Shown piece after piece: positions 6,748 through 14,141 of a stretch of 14,141 bases of DNA. Each line of letters starts with the position of its first letter. The stretch's first letter is position 1. Both the position numbers and the translations under genes were made by a program. This stretch comes from Stramenopiles sp. TOSAG23-3 (lineage: Eukaryota; Sar). The notes under the pieces were generated by a model that did not search any database, had not been told where the DNA came from, and saw nothing but the letters and a program-made list of their open reading frames with translations. The DNA is taken from the NCBI GenBank assembly GCA_900128585.1, contig LT642503.1, positions 1 through 14,141 on the forward strand, read 5' to 3'.

Positions 6748-9669
6748 ATGTGGCGTCGATGCGTATCTCAAGTTTTTGTAGCGTTGGCAGTTATCAGCTT
6801 GGGCGACACTACAACATGGGCGTGCCGCGAGTACGTGACTTGCAATGACTGCATCCACCGACCAAGTTGTTCTTGGTGTATGAAGCAAGACAAATGTCTT
6901 TCTAATGTAGATATAGCGACGATGAGAGAGCTGTGTCACCTGCCTGTTTTTTCCCCTTCGGCACGCGTAGCTGCAAACCAGTACACCATGAGCTGCAACG
7001 GGACGAGGAAGCTATTGCCCACGACATACAATAATTCCGGCATTGTGGACATAGTAAGCCCTCAGGCATGGTCCGCCTCGTCCGCTACAATTGTACCAAA
7101 ATTTGCTTTGAACATAAACCCGGATTTAGCAAGTTTCTCCGTGAATTTGTCATTCTGTTACAACGTTTTGGGAGCGCACCTGGGGGAGCCGACAGTTGTA
7201 ACGCAACGGTGCGCAGAATTTCATACGCTGGCTTCTAAAGAACATTTTCTTCCGATAAAACTGCCTTACATTGGCGCGTACCTTGTCACAGCTTGGATTC
7301 AAAGCTCAAACACCAAAGAGCGTCTTACAAAACCCGAAATTTCAGCTTTCAGCCGTTGGCCTGCACGGATGCTAGAATCTATGGTTATATTTTCAACCCA
7401 CAACAAAACATACTTGTACCCGGAGGGGTGGCTCCTCATGCCCTCGTTGCGGTTGGTAAACAGCAAAACGAGCGCTTCCACAGCTTTTTTGCCAAAGTAC
7501 GTTCAAGGACCAAAATTTATTCCTAAAATTATTCACCAAATATGGACGGGTGGCGAAGCAGAGCTGAAACACTTCGAAACGGAATTAAGCCCAGAGGACA
7601 AAAGACAACACTTTTTCAAGTGGACGAACACGTGGAAACAAAATCATCCAGACTGGACCTACTATTTATGGGATTTGTGGAATATGCGCCATTTTGTATT
7701 GCTGCATTATCCTGTATTCATCTCGACATATGACGCGCTTAGCACTGATATTAAACGGACAGATTTTTTTCGGATTTTGGTATTATTTCATATGGGAGGG
7801 GTTTATATAGACATAGACTTTGAATCTCTCCATAGAATGGACGATATATTTTTTGGCAATAACACCTCCAAAAGCCATGACTTGTATTTAGCGGAGCACG
7901 TTCATAATTATCATAAATTCGAAGTCCCAAACGCTTGGATGGCTTCCATCCCTTCACACCCACTCTGGTGGATGTTTTTGGTAGAAATGAGTAGACGTCA
8001 CAAAATAACACCAAATGGTTATATTACGGACATTACTGGCCCGCACGCATTTTCAGAAACCATAGAAGTGTTCCAGAAGTGGTTTAGTCCCAATATTTTT
8101 ACTTTCAAGCCTTCGGTTTTTTACCCAGTCATCCCTCTTAACAAATCATCTATGGGGCTAGATTTTGCATGCATAAAACGAGACGATTGCATGAGACTTT
8201 ACAGCAAAAGTATCGGGGTCCACCATTATGCAGCTACGTGGATACCATTTAGTGGCACAAAGAAGCATGTTTTCCACGAGCATATGAACCTCGCCTGTCA
8301 GGCTGAAGCAAACGAAGACGAAAGTGCCATGGTGCAAAACCTGCATTTGGCGTACAAAACTTGTAGCTCATCGTGCACTGTTCAGCCATTGAATGTTCCG
8401 ACAAAAGAAAACCCCAATCGAGTGTGCGATTTGGCCAACTCACTAAACGAATTCTCTAGGAAACCAGATAGAAAGTATTTGGAGCAGGTTTTGCTGCCTG
8501 CCATCGCACGAAAGCAACCAAAAACAATTGTAAGCTTTGGAGTTGCTCTTTACGCCCTTGTCATCGAGCATCAGATAAAAAAACATTCGCCTTTGACCAG
8601 GTTCATAACTATAGACTTTAAAAAAAGCGCCGCCGTGTTCGGTAGTACAGAAAAACATGTTGTTGGTGAGGCGCAGGACTTGGGCATGTTTTTAGGAAAT
8701 GAGGAGGCAGACGTTGTTATAATGAATGGTGTATTTGGATGGAGAGACGATGGCAGTCATGTGGACGAAACAAAAAAGGTTATGCAAGCCGTATATAAGG
8801 TCATGAAGACGGATGGTATTTTAATATTGGGACGGAATTACAGACATTACGAGGGATTTGCATTTACTAACATTATTCCAATGTTCGCTCCTTTTCAGAT
8901 CCGTAATGATTTGCCAACTCGTCGATCATTCAGCCGATTTGACAAGCGAATTGACCATTTTTATGACACTCTTGCTAAGCAGCGCTTAATTAACAAAGTA
9001 GGCACAAGGGCGAGCCATGCAGCCAGTGGAACAATTGGCACATTAGACGCATTAAAAGGCAGCTTATGTGACAAGAACCATTTAATGGTGGTCTTGTCAG
9101 GTTTGGACGCAGTCGTCAGGGGTGGAGACTCGATTTTACGTGGTGGGTGTTGGGTGGTCGCGATACTAACACGCATCGATTATAAGGAGCAGGCCGAGAC
9201 ATGGGCTGCTATTGTTCGGCGTGCGGGCGCACGCCTTATCTGGTTCGACCAAAACAATGGATGCGACGAAAGCGTGCCAATATTCCGTAGTAGTAGCGAA
9301 ACAATGGCGAATCTTAAAAATCTGATTCAGGACGTGCCTTGGAGCACTGTTCTTACTCACGGTGCCAACGGAGACAGAGGGGACCCCCGAAAAGTCTGGA
9401 TTCATGATATAGTAAAAAAATTAGCACAGCAAAGCATTTCTGTATTTACTGAAAAACAACAAACGGGCGAATCACAAATCAGAAAGTTTAGTCTTGGTTA
9501 TGGTGGAAACATTGGAAAACAGCATTTTGAAATGCTTTTGGACATGGAGGCTACTCGCTCGAACCCTTGCTCTGAAGAATTTTACCGTGCCCAGAATGAC
9601 AATATCTTGAGGGAGAATCTGTATGGTGGAAATTTCGTTTCATTTGGAGAAACTTCCGCGAGAATTTAA
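6748..9669 (+). CDS. multidomain PSI / GT32 glycosyltransferase / methyltransferase-like / PIG-L-like protein
   Basis: The 973-residue product enters the secretory pathway: residues 1-25 form a signal peptide ending near TTTWA|C. A cysteine-rich PSI-type module follows (26-64, CNDC, CSWC), then a beta-rich region (about 105-235). Residues 258-500 are a GT32/OCH1-like transferase: IIHQIW (261-266), HPDWTYYLWD (300-309), the sugar-nucleotide DXD in GGVYIDIDFE (350-359, D355 and D357) and HHYAATW (492-498). Residues 590-700 resemble a class I methyltransferase (ITIDF 620-624, ADVVIMNGVFGW 654-665, MKTDGILILG 686-695), with a weak glycine loop. Residues 778-900 resemble a PIG-L/LmbE deacetylase (CWVVAILTR 801-809, TVLTHGANGDRGDP 867-880). 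Its HPDDE motif is missing: the equivalent stretch reads SGLDAVV. Several N-glycosylation sequons are present (for example N84, N133, N219). It probably modifies glycans in the Golgi. The substrate is unknown, and the last two domain calls rest on short motifs. Confidence 0.8.
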   Translation: MWRRCVSQVFVALAVISLGDTTTWACREYVTCNDCIHRPSCSWCMKQDKCLSNVDIATMRELCHLPVFSPSARVAANQYTMSCNGTRKLLPTTYNNSGIVDIVSPQAWSASSATIVPKFALNINPDLASFSVNLSFCYNVLGAHLGEPTVVTQRCAEFHTLASKEHFLPIKLPYIGAYLVTAWIQSSNTKERLTKPEISAFSRWPARMLESMVIFSTHNKTYLYPEGWLLMPSLRLVNSKTSASTAFLPKYVQGPKFIPKIIHQIWTGGEAELKHFETELSPEDKRQHFFKWTNTWKQNHPDWTYYLWDLWNMRHFVLLHYPVFISTYDALSTDIKRTDFFRILVLFHMGGVYIDIDFESLHRMDDIFFGNNTSKSHDLYLAEHVHNYHKFEVPNAWMASIPSHPLWWMFLVEMSRRHKITPNGYITDITGPHAFSETIEVFQKWFSPNIFTFKPSVFYPVIPLNKSSMGLDFACIKRDDCMRLYSKSIGVHHYAATWIPFSGTKKHVFHEHMNLACQAEANEDESAMVQNLHLAYKTCSSSCTVQPLNVPTKENPNRVCDLANSLNEFSRKPDRKYLEQVLLPAIARKQPKTIVSFGVALYALVIEHQIKKHSPLTRFITIDFKKSAAVFGSTEKHVVGEAQDLGMFLGNEEADVVIMNGVFGWRDDGSHVDETKKVMQAVYKVMKTDGILILGRNYRHYEGFAFTNIIPMFAPFQIRNDLPTRRSFSRFDKRIDHFYDTLAKQRLINKVGTRASHAASGTIGTLDALKGSLCDKNHLMVVLSGLDAVVRGGDSILRGGCWVVAILTRIDYKEQAETWAAIVRRAGARLIWFDQNNGCDESVPIFRSSSETMANLKNLIQDVPWSTVLTHGANGDRGDPRKVWIHDIVKKLAQQSISVFTEKQQTGESQIRKFSLGYGGNIGKQHFEMLLDMEATRSNPCSEEFYRAQNDNILRENLYGGNFVSFGETSARI

Positions 9670-9731
9670 TGTACGCGGTGCGGTGTGAAAAAAAAAACAA
9701 ATTATTGATATAAGAGAATTTTTACCCTGTT

Positions 9732-9763
9732 ATTTTACTTATTATGTTATAATAAGGTAAAAT
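9732..9763. repeat. hairpin in the convergent spacer
   Basis: A 14-base arm (9732-9745) pairs with a 15-base arm (9749-9763) across a three-base GTT loop, with one bulged G. It lies 60 bases after the stop of the + gene and about 110 bases past the stop of the - dynein fragment, in the short spacer (9670-9875) shared by both 3' ends. It may mark RNA 3' ends. No other feature is visible in the spacer. Confidence 0.6.
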
Positions 9764-9811
9764 TAAAATCTCAAAAAAAACCAAAAAAATATAATGCTAT
9801 TCAATATTTAT

Positions 9812-9817
9812 AATAAA
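9812..9817 (+). terminator. possible poly(A) signal AATAAA of the PSI/GT gene
   Basis: An AATAAA lies about 145 bases after the stop codon, downstream of the hairpin. A chance match is possible in such AT-rich DNA. Confidence 0.35.
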
Positions 9818-9875
9818 TGATATACGTAGTATGTGTTTTAATTTACGAGTATCATAACACAAGATTTAACTTCAG

Positions 9876-11732
9876 TTAAGAATCAAGCTGGGTAAGCATT
9901 GCCACACCACTCTTGATCCAGTCATTTTGTGAATGTTTTGAAGACATCGGGATTCGAAAATTGATAACAAAATTTGTAGACATCCCAGTTGTTGATAGCG
10001 TTCCCCAACGCGCAGATGTCTTATATGTTGGGCAAATGTACACATGTGCAGTGCCCCCAGGTTCACCCACAACGATTTCTATTTCTTTCGTGGGCTTGGG
10101 TAGCATCCAAATGACAGGCATGCTTTGGTATAACACTTTAGGTTGGCTACGGTCCAGAGAACCGTTTATTTTGTTTGACATTTTGTTTTCACCGTCTGGG
10201 TCCCATCTTGCACCCTCTAGATATAGGCCATGGACGTAGCACCCATGCCTTGGAGCTTCCGCCATTGTATCCGCAGACCCCTTTAAAGGATGCAATATTT
10301 CAAAATCGAATGCAATTTCATCTATTGGAACTTGCTGTCGTCTGGCATAGTTTTGGAGTGTACCTGTTATAAAAGACTGCGTGAAGAACAAGCCTGAAAA
10401 CCAAAATACTTTGGGCGCCCCATTCTCTATCCAATCACTGAAAAATTTCAGTCTGGCACCTAAATCCTTTATCCAGCCATTAAGCGGTTTCAAAGACGGA
10501 TATGATACACCTTGCCACAACAAGGGAACAGTACCATTCACCATAGACTCTCCTACTTTCTCTAACGTTTCTGACATTAGAACGATCCCCTTTATAGCTT
10601 TCTGGATTTCTATGATACTTTCATCTAAAACTCTCATAAGTCCATTGAAGCGCATCAATTCTTGGGTTAAAACAGTATTGAGACTTTCTTCATGCATGAC
10701 AGGGAACTTTATTGCTGCAGCTTCACAGTCGAAACGAAAAGATGACGGAAGTTTGGTTTCAATCGCATTGGCAATTTTCATTACTTGATTATCCCACGAA
10801 TCGCCAGAATCCCCCCCGCTTGATCTAGGTTGTAAGGACAGGACACTGTCGAGCAAACTCGTGCTCTCAGCTACTGCACAAGATATATTTGCATTGGGGT
10901 GTAGTCCATACATCTCTGGCCCTGCCTCGGTTAGAGGGAAACTTCTGATTTTCTTTAAATACTCAGAAATATTACCGAGGGGGGGCATAATGTAGCTATT
11001 ACAAGAAGAGAAAGAGTGGGGTTTGTGTTCGTTCAAGACGTTTGGGTTATAGAAGTCTTCTAGTATGGTCATGAGTGTGCGTCTATCCTGGGCATCAGTA
11101 ACCCTCCCGCCGTAATTACATTGTCCAACCAAGTATTTTAAAGCTGAAAAAGGTATTGCGTCCACAACGGCTTTGTAAACCTCTATTTTCATTGGTCGAG
11201 GCCCTCCTTCGTTCGCTTTCGCTTTTACTGCGATATCCAGTAATGACGGACTTATTTCAGCATTGTCAACAAATATACGAAGCTGATCTTTACAGATCGT
11301 CCTGTCAGATTCACTGAATTCGTACGCTTTATTCCAACCCAATGGGCCGTATTTTGCTCGCTCCAAAATAGAAGCATGAAAAAAGCACAAACTAAATAAC
11401 AACTTTTTGAAGATATCGGGAAAGAGGCTTCCCTCAAACCATTCAGTATCAAACGTCAAATAACTACCCAACACACTGGCTCTGATCCCTTTTGGTGGCT
11501 CTTTTGTGATTTTTATTGAGCTCTGCAATACAGGGACAGGAAATTCGGGGCATGGCATCGTTGTTAACCACAGTCGAAATTCTGGATGTGTAAAATCTGG
11601 AGCAAACGTTTCGCAAATTCGCTCTAACGTTGGTAGCCAGCTGACTGACAAATGACAATTTTGCAAACAAACCCACGATCCTTTGTCCACCGCTTCACTT
11701 ACGGCATTTTCTGCAATTATCCCTTGCCCCAT
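9876..11732 (-). pseudogene. dynein heavy chain, C-terminal part (AAA6 region onward), out of frame with its N-terminus
   Basis: About 617 residues match the end of an axonemal-type dynein heavy chain. They begin inside the GQG.IAE motif (GQGIIAENAV) and continue with WVCLQNCHLSVSWLPTLE (20-37), the PEMYGLHPNA region (272-281), LLDSVL..QPRSSGG (293-307), FWFSGLFFTQSF (443-454), an HGLYLEGARWD module (501-511), YKTSARWGTLSTTG (570-583) and a normal C-terminus (WIKSGVAMLTQLDS). The stop is where the family normally ends, so the C-terminus is complete. No internal stop or frameshift is seen. The ATG at 11732 is not a natural start: everything upstream in the family (linker, AAA1-5, stalk; about 3,000 residues) is absent. 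The sequence runs instead, one frame over, into a dynein N-terminus. Motif style suggests an inner-arm, DNAH1- or DNAH3/7-like class; this assignment is tentative. The fragment lacks every ATPase site. Confidence 0.85.
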
Positions 11733-12327
11733 CTTTTATCCAGTCTTCTGGCTTTTTAACATCAAATTCTGATGAATCAAAAATGTGCAACGGCATCTTT
11801 GATTGATCAATGCGCAGATATCCTGGATCTTCAATGGGGGGAGATATTTCTTCCAGAGCCAAATCTTTTTCTACAACGCTGTTTGCATTTTGTTCACCAA
11901 AAATATTTGTAGCGGGTGCGCCAAAAAGATCTTTTGATGGCTTTACTTTTTTTGGAGAGGTTGCTTTAAAAAACTTTCGTCTTTGGTTCTTATATGGGAA
12001 CTGTTTTAATCGAGCTCCTGGCATTGGGCGCGCGGGAGCACGTTCAAATGAGACTGCAGGGGGAACGTACTTCGGAGCACGAACACCATTGACTTTTCCA
12101 CCGCGTCCGTCGTGAATCAAGGGAGTCGACTTTTCCTTCAATGCCTTGACTGTGTACGAATGAATCGTAGAACGATTTGATCGTTGTTTTCCCAATTGAA
12201 ATTTTTTACGAACATCTTCAGCAGGGGGTCGTGGAACGCGAGTTACAGACTCACGTTCGCGGTCTTCTACCCATTTTGGCAAGGGAAAGAAGAGATTGTT
12301 GTTCTCGTAAGATCTTTGATCGGCCAT
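11695..12327 (-). pseudogene. dynein heavy chain, N-terminal fragment
   Basis: This 210-codon frame starts with a good ATG context (ACAAATGG). Its first 165 residues are basic and low in order, as in the extreme N-termini of dynein heavy chains. Residues 177-199 carry MPLHIFDSSEFDVKKPEDWI, which matches the conserved (L/M)PL.(I/L)FD..E(F/Y)...(S/T/K)PE(E/D)W motif found near the start of inner-arm heavy chains. After EDWIKD the reading enters the dynein C-terminal sequence in the wrong frame (residues GARDNCRKCRK) and stops at 11695. It overlaps the C-terminal piece by 38 bases. Both pieces being dynein, in the right order and strand, argues for one gene that has lost its middle. If transcribed, it would give a short peptide without motor function. 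Confidence 0.65.
11719..11737 (-). other. junction of dynein N- and C-terminal pieces with frame change
   Basis: On the - strand GGATAAAAGATGGGGCAAGG spans the point where recognisable N-terminal motif (EDWIKD) gives way to the GQG motif of the AAA6 region. The C-terminal frame is shifted one base downstream of the N-terminal frame. I looked for GT/AG pairs that would restore frame within about 60 bases and found none that work. Confidence 0.7.
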
Positions 12328-13097
12328 TTGTAAATCAAATAGAGCTATGAACTAAGAATTGAATTACGTCAATATAGGACGATTGTATTGAGAATGACTG
12401 CAAAGATCTTGAAATTATGACAGATCAATTTAATCGTTAATAAAACTTACGGTTTAAAGAACAGTTAGAATTTAATATCATCGAAATATACCTTTAACAA
12501 TTTCTTCTTTTGGCAGGTATGATTGATATAGATGATTAATTTTATAAGGTGACGACCTCACAACTTTTTCTATTCACTCTTCTCTTGCTTCTTGCTTGAT
12601 GATATAAAAAATAAAACAATAATCATGTAACGACAGGAATTAACAAGTGGTCCAACAAGGGCATATCATTATTCCGTTTGACAGTTATTTTTTTAAATAT
12701 TACATTGGGCGTTCTGTGTCGTTTTATAGGTACTGTACATTGTGTTTTGCTAATACCAAGGTAGTGGACAAAAAATCGTTTAGTTATGTGTTTTTAATTC
12801 CGAATGGTATTTTACATAATCATAGCATTAGAATTGAAAACATAAAGAATTCAAACGATGAGAGATCGAGGCAGCATGGAAACATTGTTAAAAAGAACAA
12901 GATACATTATTGCCGTATTAAAAATAATTAGGAATCCCTATCAGTAAAAACAGTAGTAAATCAATCAGTAAAATGTTTTTATTTAACAAAAACAAAAAAA
13001 AACAAACCAACAACATCAGCGAACGAAATTCCGTTTTTTTAATGAGGAGGGTCAGCCACTCAACACATGCCGGCAAATACAACTGAAGGAAGGTAAA
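12328..13097. other. AT-rich gap without a convincing gene
   Basis: This holds the upstream region of the dynein N-terminal piece and the 3' flank of the PWWP gene. A 94-codon + frame (12647-12931) starts with GTG and has no recognisable domain; its Ile/Asn/Lys/Tyr-rich content is what AT-rich DNA gives by chance. I see no repeat, RNA gene or mobile element. Confidence 0.45.
12978..12983 (-). terminator. poly(A) signal AATAAA of the PWWP gene
   Basis: TTTATT on + reads AATAAA on -. It lies 115 bases beyond the stop of the 55-codon frame and about 285 beyond the PWWP stop. If used, the PWWP transcript includes the downstream frame. Confidence 0.4.
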
Positions 13098-13265
13098 TCA
13101 ATCACTCGGTAGCATCTCATTTTTCAACGAGTCCAACTCAACTGATGAAGGATCACGAATATGGCGTTCATTGCCAGATTTTGATTCAAGTTTACCTTCT
13201 ACGGGCAATAACGGCGCAAACACCCTGAATGGTACACCCTCGGGCATTCCTTGACGTCGCAGCAT
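13098..13265 (-). CDS. 55-codon frame directly after the PWWP gene, possible hidden C-terminal extension
   Basis: This frame starts with ATG one base after the PWWP stop (TGA-T-ATG) and encodes 55 residues beginning MLRRQGMPEGVPFRVFAP and ending NEMLPSD. The same frame stays open upstream to 13310, inside the PWWP gene, giving 70 residues in all (with QYWRRVD before the Met). Its composition is balanced, unlike the Lys/Asn/Ile-rich noise frames in the nearby AT-rich DNA, and the AT-rich sequence begins only after its stop. It could be a reinitiated second product, a C-terminal extension separated by a +1 frameshift or sequence error, or chance. I recognise no family. Confidence 0.35.
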   Translation of the reverse strand: MLRRQGMPEGVPFRVFAPLLPVEGKLESKSGNERHIRDPSSVELDSLKNEMLPSD

Positions 13266-13266
13266 A

Positions 13267-13860
13267 TCAACTCTCCTCCAGTATTGCAGACGTCTTTGGG
13301 GACGCTTCCTTCACCTTTCGCTTTTTAGTTACAGGTTTTACTGAAAGGCCACTCCCATCTTTATTTACACTAATTATGACGTCATTGCTTGCACGTTTCT
13401 TCTTCGCCTTCGCGCCCGCCTTTCCGTCCCCAAGGGTCGGCCAGGTCGCCACCCACGCCATGCTATCCCGGACGTAGTTTGTATTGCCGTTCATCATGTC
13501 GTCTGCCAGCGCAACTGCCCTTTTAAATACTTTACTTTGACGCTGAGATTTTTTTACGCCCTTCTGGGTTTTGCTTAAAGCGTTGGAGTACACCTGAAGC
13601 CTATTCTTCTGTTCGCACCAGCCGTACGTTTTTGAAGCAAAAAAGAAAACGAAAAGCTGCTTTTTATCAGGTTGGTCTGGCAGGTGGCCTTCGTTTTGTG
13701 TTGCACGGTGAACCTCCGCGGGGGTAGCAATGCGCCCCGGCCACCAAGCGAATGTCTTGTACCTTGCCCACACCAAATCTCCCACCCCATAATCATCGCC
13801 GGATTGGAAGCATATATCCTCAAACGTGCTCTCGTCAAAATTCAAGGCTTTCCCGCTCAT
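13267..13860 (-). CDS. PWWP-domain protein
   Basis: The 197-residue product has an N-terminal PWWP domain at about 24-95: YGVGDLVWARY (24-34), FAWWPGRI (37-44, the WWP core), then FVFFFASKTYGW (70-81). PWWP domains read methylated histone H3 lysines and bind DNA. The aromatic positions of the cage around WW and FFF appear present. The rest is basic, with nuclear-signal-like clusters KAKKKR (151-156) and KKRKVK (179-184). A conserved-looking segment lies between them and the domain (about 110-142, VFKRAVALADDMM..., WVATWP). The frame is open upstream to 13941, but only a TTG is available there, so the first ATG (13860, GGAGAATGAG) is the likely start. No catalytic domain is visible; it is probably a chromatin adaptor. 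A coding-like frame follows immediately at 13265. Confidence 0.88.
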   Translation of the reverse strand: MSGKALNFDESTFEDICFQSGDDYGVGDLVWARYKTFAWWPGRIATPAEVHRATQNEGHLPDQPDKKQLFVFFFASKTYGWCEQKNRLQVYSNALSKTQKGVKKSQRQSKVFKRAVALADDMMNGNTNYVRDSMAWVATWPTLGDGKAGAKAKKKRASNDVIISVNKDGSGLSVKPVTKKRKVKEASPKTSAILEES

Positions 13861-13946
13861 TCTCCCCAATAACGACGAAGATACCACCGCAAGCGGACAC
13901 AGTAAAAGGCAGTCAAAATTCGCGCAAACGACTTTTTTCAAACTAG

Positions 13947-13957
13947 CTTATATATAT
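13947..13957 (-). promoter_or_regulatory. possible TATA box of the PWWP gene
   Basis: The - strand reads ATATATATAAG here, roughly 90 bases before the PWWP start codon, a plausible core-promoter position. Such tracts are common in AT-rich DNA. Confidence 0.35.
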
Positions 13958-13972
13958 CTATGTTGGATGTTT

Positions 13973-13990
13973 GTGCGTGCGTGCGTGCGT
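13973..13990. repeat. (GTGC)4.5 microsatellite
   Basis: Four and a half exact copies of GTGC lie just upstream of the possible TATA box of the PWWP gene. This is an alternating purine-pyrimidine tract. The remaining sequence to the window end is AT-rich without a gene. Confidence 0.8.
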
Positions 13991-14141
13991 TTCTTATTTG
14001 AATAATAGAAGAAAGGCGTGCTTTTATATAAATTATTCAATTTGACACTCACGATTTAAAAACTTTGAAAACAAAAACAAAGAAACAAAAAGGTTATTAT
14101 TTATATCATCATTATTATTTTTTATTAATATTTATTAATTA

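Noticed and set aside
11700-11800. An intron that would join the dynein N-terminal frame to the C-terminal frame
   Set aside because: A GTTAAA...TTGCAG pair exists on the - strand, but splicing it leads to an immediate stop. In any case an intron would not supply the missing motor.
12647-12931. 94-codon + frame in the gap beside the dynein N-terminus
   Set aside because: It starts with GTG, is rich in Ile, Asn, Lys and Tyr as expected from AT-rich DNA, and matches no family I recognise.
13378-13385. A second TGACGTCA palindrome
   Set aside because: It lies inside PWWP coding sequence (Asn-Asp-Val-Ile codons), so it is explained by the protein.
1-14141. CRISPR array, insertion sequence, transposon, tRNA or rRNA gene
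   Set aside because: I saw no regularly spaced repeats, no terminal inverted repeats with a transposase frame and no cloverleaf or rRNA-like stretch. The window reads as ordinary eukaryotic gene territory.

Overview
This window is nuclear DNA of a eukaryote, most likely a flagellated single-celled protist. It carries an apoptosis-inducing-factor-type flavoprotein with a mitochondrial presequence, a PWWP chromatin reader, a ZNF511-type zinc-finger protein, axonemal-type dynein heavy chain pieces, a secreted or Golgi PSI-domain glycosyltransferase and a carotenoid cleavage oxygenase. Genes are long single exons, separated by AT-rich spacers with homopolymer runs and AATAAA signals. There are no Shine-Dalgarno sites and no bacterial-style operons, so the genome looks compact and intron-poor. 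The only intron I can argue for lies in a 5' UTR. I cannot assign the lineage from this sequence alone; the combination would suit an alga or a heterotrophic stramenopile-like flagellate.

Layout, left to right: an AT-rich upstream region (1-739); a carotenoid oxygenase on + (940-2526) with a probable 5' UTR intron; a convergent spacer with a perfect inverted repeat and a TGACGTCA palindrome; a ZNF511-like three-finger protein on - (3079-3714); an AIF-like FAD/NAD oxidoreductase on - (4239-6053); a divergent promoter region (6054-6747); a 973-residue fusion protein on + (6748-9669), read as signal peptide, PSI domain, GT32-type DXD glycosyltransferase, methyltransferase-like domain and PIG-L-like domain; a short convergent spacer with a strong hairpin; dynein heavy chain N-terminal (11695-12327) and C-terminal (9876-11732) pieces on -, joined out of frame with the whole motor missing; an AT-rich gap; and a PWWP protein on - (13267-13860), followed after a one-base gap by a 55-codon frame (13098-13265).

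The genes do not form an obvious pathway. The points most worth a second look are: the dynein N/C fusion with a frameshift, which is either a very recent deletion or an assembly collapse; the four-part PSI/GT32/methyltransferase/PIG-L-like protein, whose PIG-L part has lost its metal-binding motif; the AIF homologue, which has lost several flavin-contacting residues; and the hidden frame downstream of the PWWP gene.
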